Below are positions 61,854 through 64,000 of a stretch of DNA of 64,000 nt, one piece after another; position 1 is the stretch's first letter; every line of letters starts with the position of its first letter. The stretch is from JAAYJT01 sp037445555 (GTDB lineage: Bacteria; Bacteroidota; Bacteroidia; Bacteroidales; JAAYJT01). The notes below the pieces were generated by a model. The model saw nothing but the letters and a program-made list of their open reading frames with translations. It made no database searches and was not told where the DNA came from. The position numbers were made by a program, and so were the translations under genes. The stretch lies in NCBI GenBank assembly GCA_037445555.1, contig JBBIKG010000012.1, forward strand, positions 17,523-81,522, read 5' to 3'.

Positions 61854-62300
61854 CTATCTCTTATTTTTAAAAAACTGTTTCAATAATGCAGCACACTCGT
61901 GCTGCATTATTGCTTTTGTGACTTGGGTTGACGGGTGCAGAATGGCATTGCTCATCAGTGAATATCCTCGTTTTTCATCAGTAGCCCCAATTATTAAACG
62001 GCCGGTCTGTGCCCAGAAAATAGCTCCGGCACACATCACACATGGCTCCAAAGTTACATATAAGGTGCACTCATCTAGGTATTTGCCACCAAGATGATTA
62101 GCTGCCGCCGTAATGGCCTGCATTTCGGCATGGGCTGTCACATCATTCAGTCGTTCGGTCAGGTTATGCGCACGTGCAATAATCTTATTGCGGCATACAA
62201 CAATCGCACCTACTGGAACCTCATCCAGTTCGAAGGCTTTCTGAGCCTCTTTAAGGGCTTCTTTCATGAAAGCCTCGTCGGTGGTTGAAAAAACAACCAT
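61854..62300 (-). CDS. tadA: tRNA adenosine deaminase
   Basis: 148 aa from ATG 62300 (an upstream TTG in frame is not needed). Cytidine-deaminase-fold zinc enzyme: VTAHAEMQAI (HAE with catalytic Glu) and TLEPCVMCAGAI (PCxxC zinc ligands). EVPVGAIVVCRNKIIARAHNLTE is the typical TadA start. Forms inosine at position 34 of tRNA-Arg. A perfect 14-bp hairpin lies inside its 3' coding end (61881-61912) and may also terminate the convergent gene. Confidence 0.93.
   Translation of the reverse strand: MVVFSTTDEAFMKEALKEAQKAFELDEVPVGAIVVCRNKIIARAHNLTERLNDVTAHAEMQAITAAANHLGGKYLDECTLYVTLEPCVMCAGAIFWAQTGRLIIGATDEKRGYSLMSNAILHPSTQVTKAIMQHECAALLKQFFKNKR
61881..61912. terminator. Perfect hairpin within tadA 3' coding end
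   Basis: CAATAATGCAGCAC (61881-61894) / GTGCTGCATTATTG (61899-61912), loop ACTC, followed on the plus strand by CTTTTG. It probably ends transcription of the TlpA-type gene; it also codes for IMQHECAA in tadA. Confidence 0.6.
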
Positions 62301-62315
62301 AGATCTGTAATTTTG
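62285..62315 (+). promoter_or_regulatory. Ferritin promoter
   Basis: TTG at 62285-62287, 20-bp spacer, TAATTTTG at 62308-62315. Leader of about 100 nt to the ferritin ATG at 62421, partly overlapping the tadA start on the other strand. Confidence 0.6.
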
Positions 62316-62420
62316 CCGATCAAACCTACACAATTTCAGCCAATGTGGTTAACATTATCGCTATGTGATTGTTTAAAAAATAGAAAACCACATATTATTT
62401 ACCCATAAATTTTAACCAGT

Positions 62421-62939
62421 ATGATCAACGACAAAATTGCAAAAGCTATCAACGACCAGATTATGCTTGAGGAGCACTCATCGCGTATCTATCTCTCCAT
62501 GGCATCGTGGTGCGAAACACAGGGATATCCCGGAGCAGCCGCTTTTCTTTACAAACACAGCGACGAAGAACGTATGCATCAGCTGAAGTTTGTCAAATAC
62601 CTGAACGATCGCGGAGGGCATGCCAGTCTTCAGAAACTCGAACAGCCAATGCTTGAGTTCGGATCACTGACCTCCCTGTTCGAAGAAGTTCTGAAACACG
62701 AAGTGCATGTTACACAAAGCATCAACAACATCGTTCATCTTTGTATGGAAGAACGCGACTACACCACCCTCAATTTCCTGCAGTGGTTTGTTCAGGAACA
62801 AATTGAAGAAGAAAGCCTTGTGAGAGGAGTTCTTGATCAGCTCAAGCTTGCAGGCGATGCAAAAGGCGGACTGTTTCTCATCGATAAAGAGTTATCAGCC
62901 AAGGCCACTGCTACCGAAGCTGATGGCGAAGCCACATAA
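62421..62939 (+). CDS. Ferritin
   Basis: 172 aa. Non-haem bacterial ferritin (FtnA type): four-helix bundle with ferroxidase ligands in EEHSSRIYLSM (Glu17), SDEERMHQLKFVKYL (Glu50, His53) and the later Glu pair in WFVQEQIEEE. It stores iron as a ferric mineral and protects against iron stress. The C-terminal tail is longer and polar (SAKATATEADGEAT). The long leader could be a regulatory target, but no iron box was recognised. Terminator follows. Confidence 0.94.
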   Translation: MINDKIAKAINDQIMLEEHSSRIYLSMASWCETQGYPGAAAFLYKHSDEERMHQLKFVKYLNDRGGHASLQKLEQPMLEFGSLTSLFEEVLKHEVHVTQSINNIVHLCMEERDYTTLNFLQWFVQEQIEEESLVRGVLDQLKLAGDAKGGLFLIDKELSAKATATEADGEAT

Positions 62940-62964
62940 TAAGTATTTTGTATTCGTATTGTCG

Positions 62965-62996
62965 AAATCCCGGCTGTGTCAATGGCTGGGATTTTT
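62965..62996. terminator. Intrinsic terminator between ferritin and DUF3109 genes
   Basis: AAATCCCGGCT (62965-62975) / GGCTGGGATTT (62984-62994) with two G-T pairs, T-run to 62996; overlaps the stop region of the convergent DUF3109 gene. Confidence 0.75.
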
Positions 62997-63554
62997 CGTT
63001 ACATCAATTGCCTGAAGCAACTCCTCGTACCATTGCTGCCCGTAACATCTTATCAAAGGCTCTTTCAGAAACACATACAGCGGCACATTTTCTTTCGCGC
63101 CTCGCACCAATGCTTTTACGCACACCGACCACTGGTGGTAATTAGCCGCTTCAAAATTTTCGCTGCGGGTAATACGTATCGGATAAAGATGGCAGGATAA
63201 GGGTTTACGGAATGTGCTTTCGCCTTTTTCAAATGCCTTTTCGATGGCACAACGTGCTATTCTGCCCGTAAAATAAACGAAGGCGCATTCGCGACCATCA
63301 ACCAGGGGGGTGACAAATTTTCCGTACATATCGTAATCAAACGCCCCACCCTCCTTAACTACATTAATGCCGTTTGTTGTCATATAAGGAATGACTGCGT
63401 CAAGATTCTCCATGATTTGCTCTATCTCCTCCGGCTCAAGCGGGGCTCCGGCATCGCCGGCCACACAGCATCCACCATGGCAGCGGGCAATATCACACAC
63501 AAACTTAACATCACGCACATCGTCCGACACAAGTACATTTCCAACCGGCAGCAT
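62979..63554 (-). CDS. DUF3109 family protein (Cys-cluster, YkgJ-like)
   Basis: 191 aa from ATG 63554; a TTG at 63575 is unlikely because the -7 box overlaps it. The N-terminus has the conserved Cys cluster CDIARCHGGCCV (CxxxxCxxxCC) and later Cys residues (ECAFVYF, RCAIEKAF, LSCHLYPIRI, WSVCVKA), which suggest metal or cluster binding as in the YkgJ/UPF0153 group. LEPEEIEQIMENLDAV is the family's acidic helix. Function unknown; widespread in Bacteroidota. Confidence 0.88.
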   Translation of the reverse strand: MLPVGNVLVSDDVRDVKFVCDIARCHGGCCVAGDAGAPLEPEEIEQIMENLDAVIPYMTTNGINVVKEGGAFDYDMYGKFVTPLVDGRECAFVYFTGRIARCAIEKAFEKGESTFRKPLSCHLYPIRITRSENFEAANYHQWSVCVKALVRGAKENVPLYVFLKEPLIRCYGQQWYEELLQAIDVTKNPSH

Positions 63555-63572
63555 ATCATTGAAATTTCGGGA

Positions 63573-63580
63573 CAAATATA
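63573..63580 (-). promoter_or_regulatory. -7 box of the DUF3109 gene
   Basis: Minus-strand TATATTTG (63580-63573), 19 bp before the ATG at 63554. This decides the start codon, since a TTG start at 63575 would lie inside the box. Confidence 0.5.
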
Positions 63581-63669
63581 TTCATTAGTCCGGCTTAAAG
63601 CCTATACCTTTACCATTAAAGACAAGCCGGATAGAATTGGTTATTAGGACCCAACCTAAAACACGATAA

Positions 63670-64000
63670 ATGATGAGAATGAAAGGAGATTATATCCTGA
63701 TAAAAGGTGCACGGGTGCATAACCTGAAGAATATTGACCTTGAAATTCCAAGGCACAAAGTTGTTGTCTTTACTGGAGTATCCGGATCGGGCAAATCATC
63801 GCTAGTGTTTGATACGATATATACCGAGGCTCAGCGTCAACTCATCGAAACATTTTCTTCATTTGCCAGAGCTCGAATGCCAAGGCTTTCGCGGCCCGAA
63901 GTCGACGAAATACAAAATATCTCAACGGCTGTAGTCATAAACCAGAAACGGATGGGGCAGAATATCCGCAGCACGGTGGGCACGGCTACCGAGATCAACA
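63670..64000 (+). CDS. UvrA-like ABC ATPase, N-terminal part (runs off window)
   Basis: 110 codons in the window, open to the last base. ILIKGARVHNLKNIDLEIPRHK and Walker A TGVSGSGKSSLVFDTIYTEAQRQLIETF are unmistakably UvrA-type. Compared with canonical UvrA ([25 protein letters not shown]) it has ARARMPRLSRPEVDEIQNISTAVVINQKRMGQN, typical of the short UvrA2/UvrA-like paralogues linked to drug tolerance rather than the excinuclease. Start among ATG 63670, 63673 and 63679 is uncertain. Confidence 0.88.
   Translation, partial: MMRMKGDYILIKGARVHNLKNIDLEIPRHKVVVFTGVSGSGKSSLVFDTIYTEAQRQLIETFSSFARARMPRLSRPEVDEIQNISTAVVINQKRMGQNIRSTVGTATEIN

Noticed and set aside
1..64000. CRISPR array, prophage or insertion sequence
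   Set aside because: No regularly spaced repeats, no transposase, integrase or phage structural frames found on either strand.

Overview
The window looks like chromosomal DNA from an anaerobic or facultatively anaerobic member of the Bacteroidota, most likely a Bacteroidales/Marinilabiliales-type fermenter. The evidence is: gingipain-type C25 and S46 peptidases, a DUF5777 barrel, DUF4369-TlpA lipoprotein, DUF3109, an OadG/MmdABC sodium-pump decarboxylase operon, cold-shock proteins with a Lys/Arg/Glu-rich head, and many promoters of the Bacteroidota form TTG-N18-20-TAnnTTTG. The species cannot be read from the sequence. Most genes are chromosomal housekeeping or envelope genes. No phage, insertion sequence or CRISPR array was seen.

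Layout. 1-9.8 kb: start of a C25 peptidase, a rbfA / methyltransferase / LolE-like permease operon, an orphan barrel protein, an M20 amidohydrolase, a HExxH lipoprotein and a PagL-like lipid A deacylase. 9.8-19.9 kb: gamma-glutamyltransferase, an ECF sigma factor coupled to a membrane-anchored barrel protein, mlaE-mlaF-cvpA, a SprT-like protein, mannose-1-phosphate guanylyltransferase and a DPP7-type peptidase. 20-31 kb: a BamA-like barrel, a zinc-phospholipase-C-like protein, penicillin acylase family hydrolase, LEA-type lipoprotein, tRNA-Ala, SagB-like oxidoreductase, MBL hydrolase, a divergent aldehyde:ferredoxin oxidoreductase and an S9-like hydrolase. Together these suggest a peptide- and amino-acid-degrading lifestyle.

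31.3-36.8 kb: methylmalonyl-CoA epimerase plus the complete Na+-pumping methylmalonyl-CoA decarboxylase, which fits propionate formation. It is followed by uridine kinase and Hsp20. 36.9-42.6 kb is the most irregular part. A GIY-YIG nuclease gene lies directly behind tRNA-Asn and is followed by a 48-bp perfect copy of the tRNA 3' end and its terminator stem. Next come a cold-shock gene with a broken start, an intact cold-shock gene, a C-terminal remnant of an MmeI-like DNA methyltransferase, an SDR/CPBP/epimerase operon whose epimerase is frameshifted, and a decayed membrane-protein gene.

42.7-51.8 kb: a respiratory block made of a fused ResB-CcsA cytochrome c assembly protein and a six-gene operon. 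The operon encodes a mono-haem lipoprotein, a DUF5777 barrel, a mono-haem cytochrome, a membrane-anchored 7-haem cytochrome, a cytochrome b and a 6-haem lipoprotein with a collagen-like stalk. A divergent Crp/Fnr regulator with an FNR-like box follows. I propose this as a candidate trans-envelope electron conduit. 51.9-64 kb: EF-G-like GTPase, iron alcohol dehydrogenase, MacB-like permease, purH, mreBCD, TlpA lipoprotein, tadA, ferritin, DUF3109 protein and the start of a UvrA-like ATPase.
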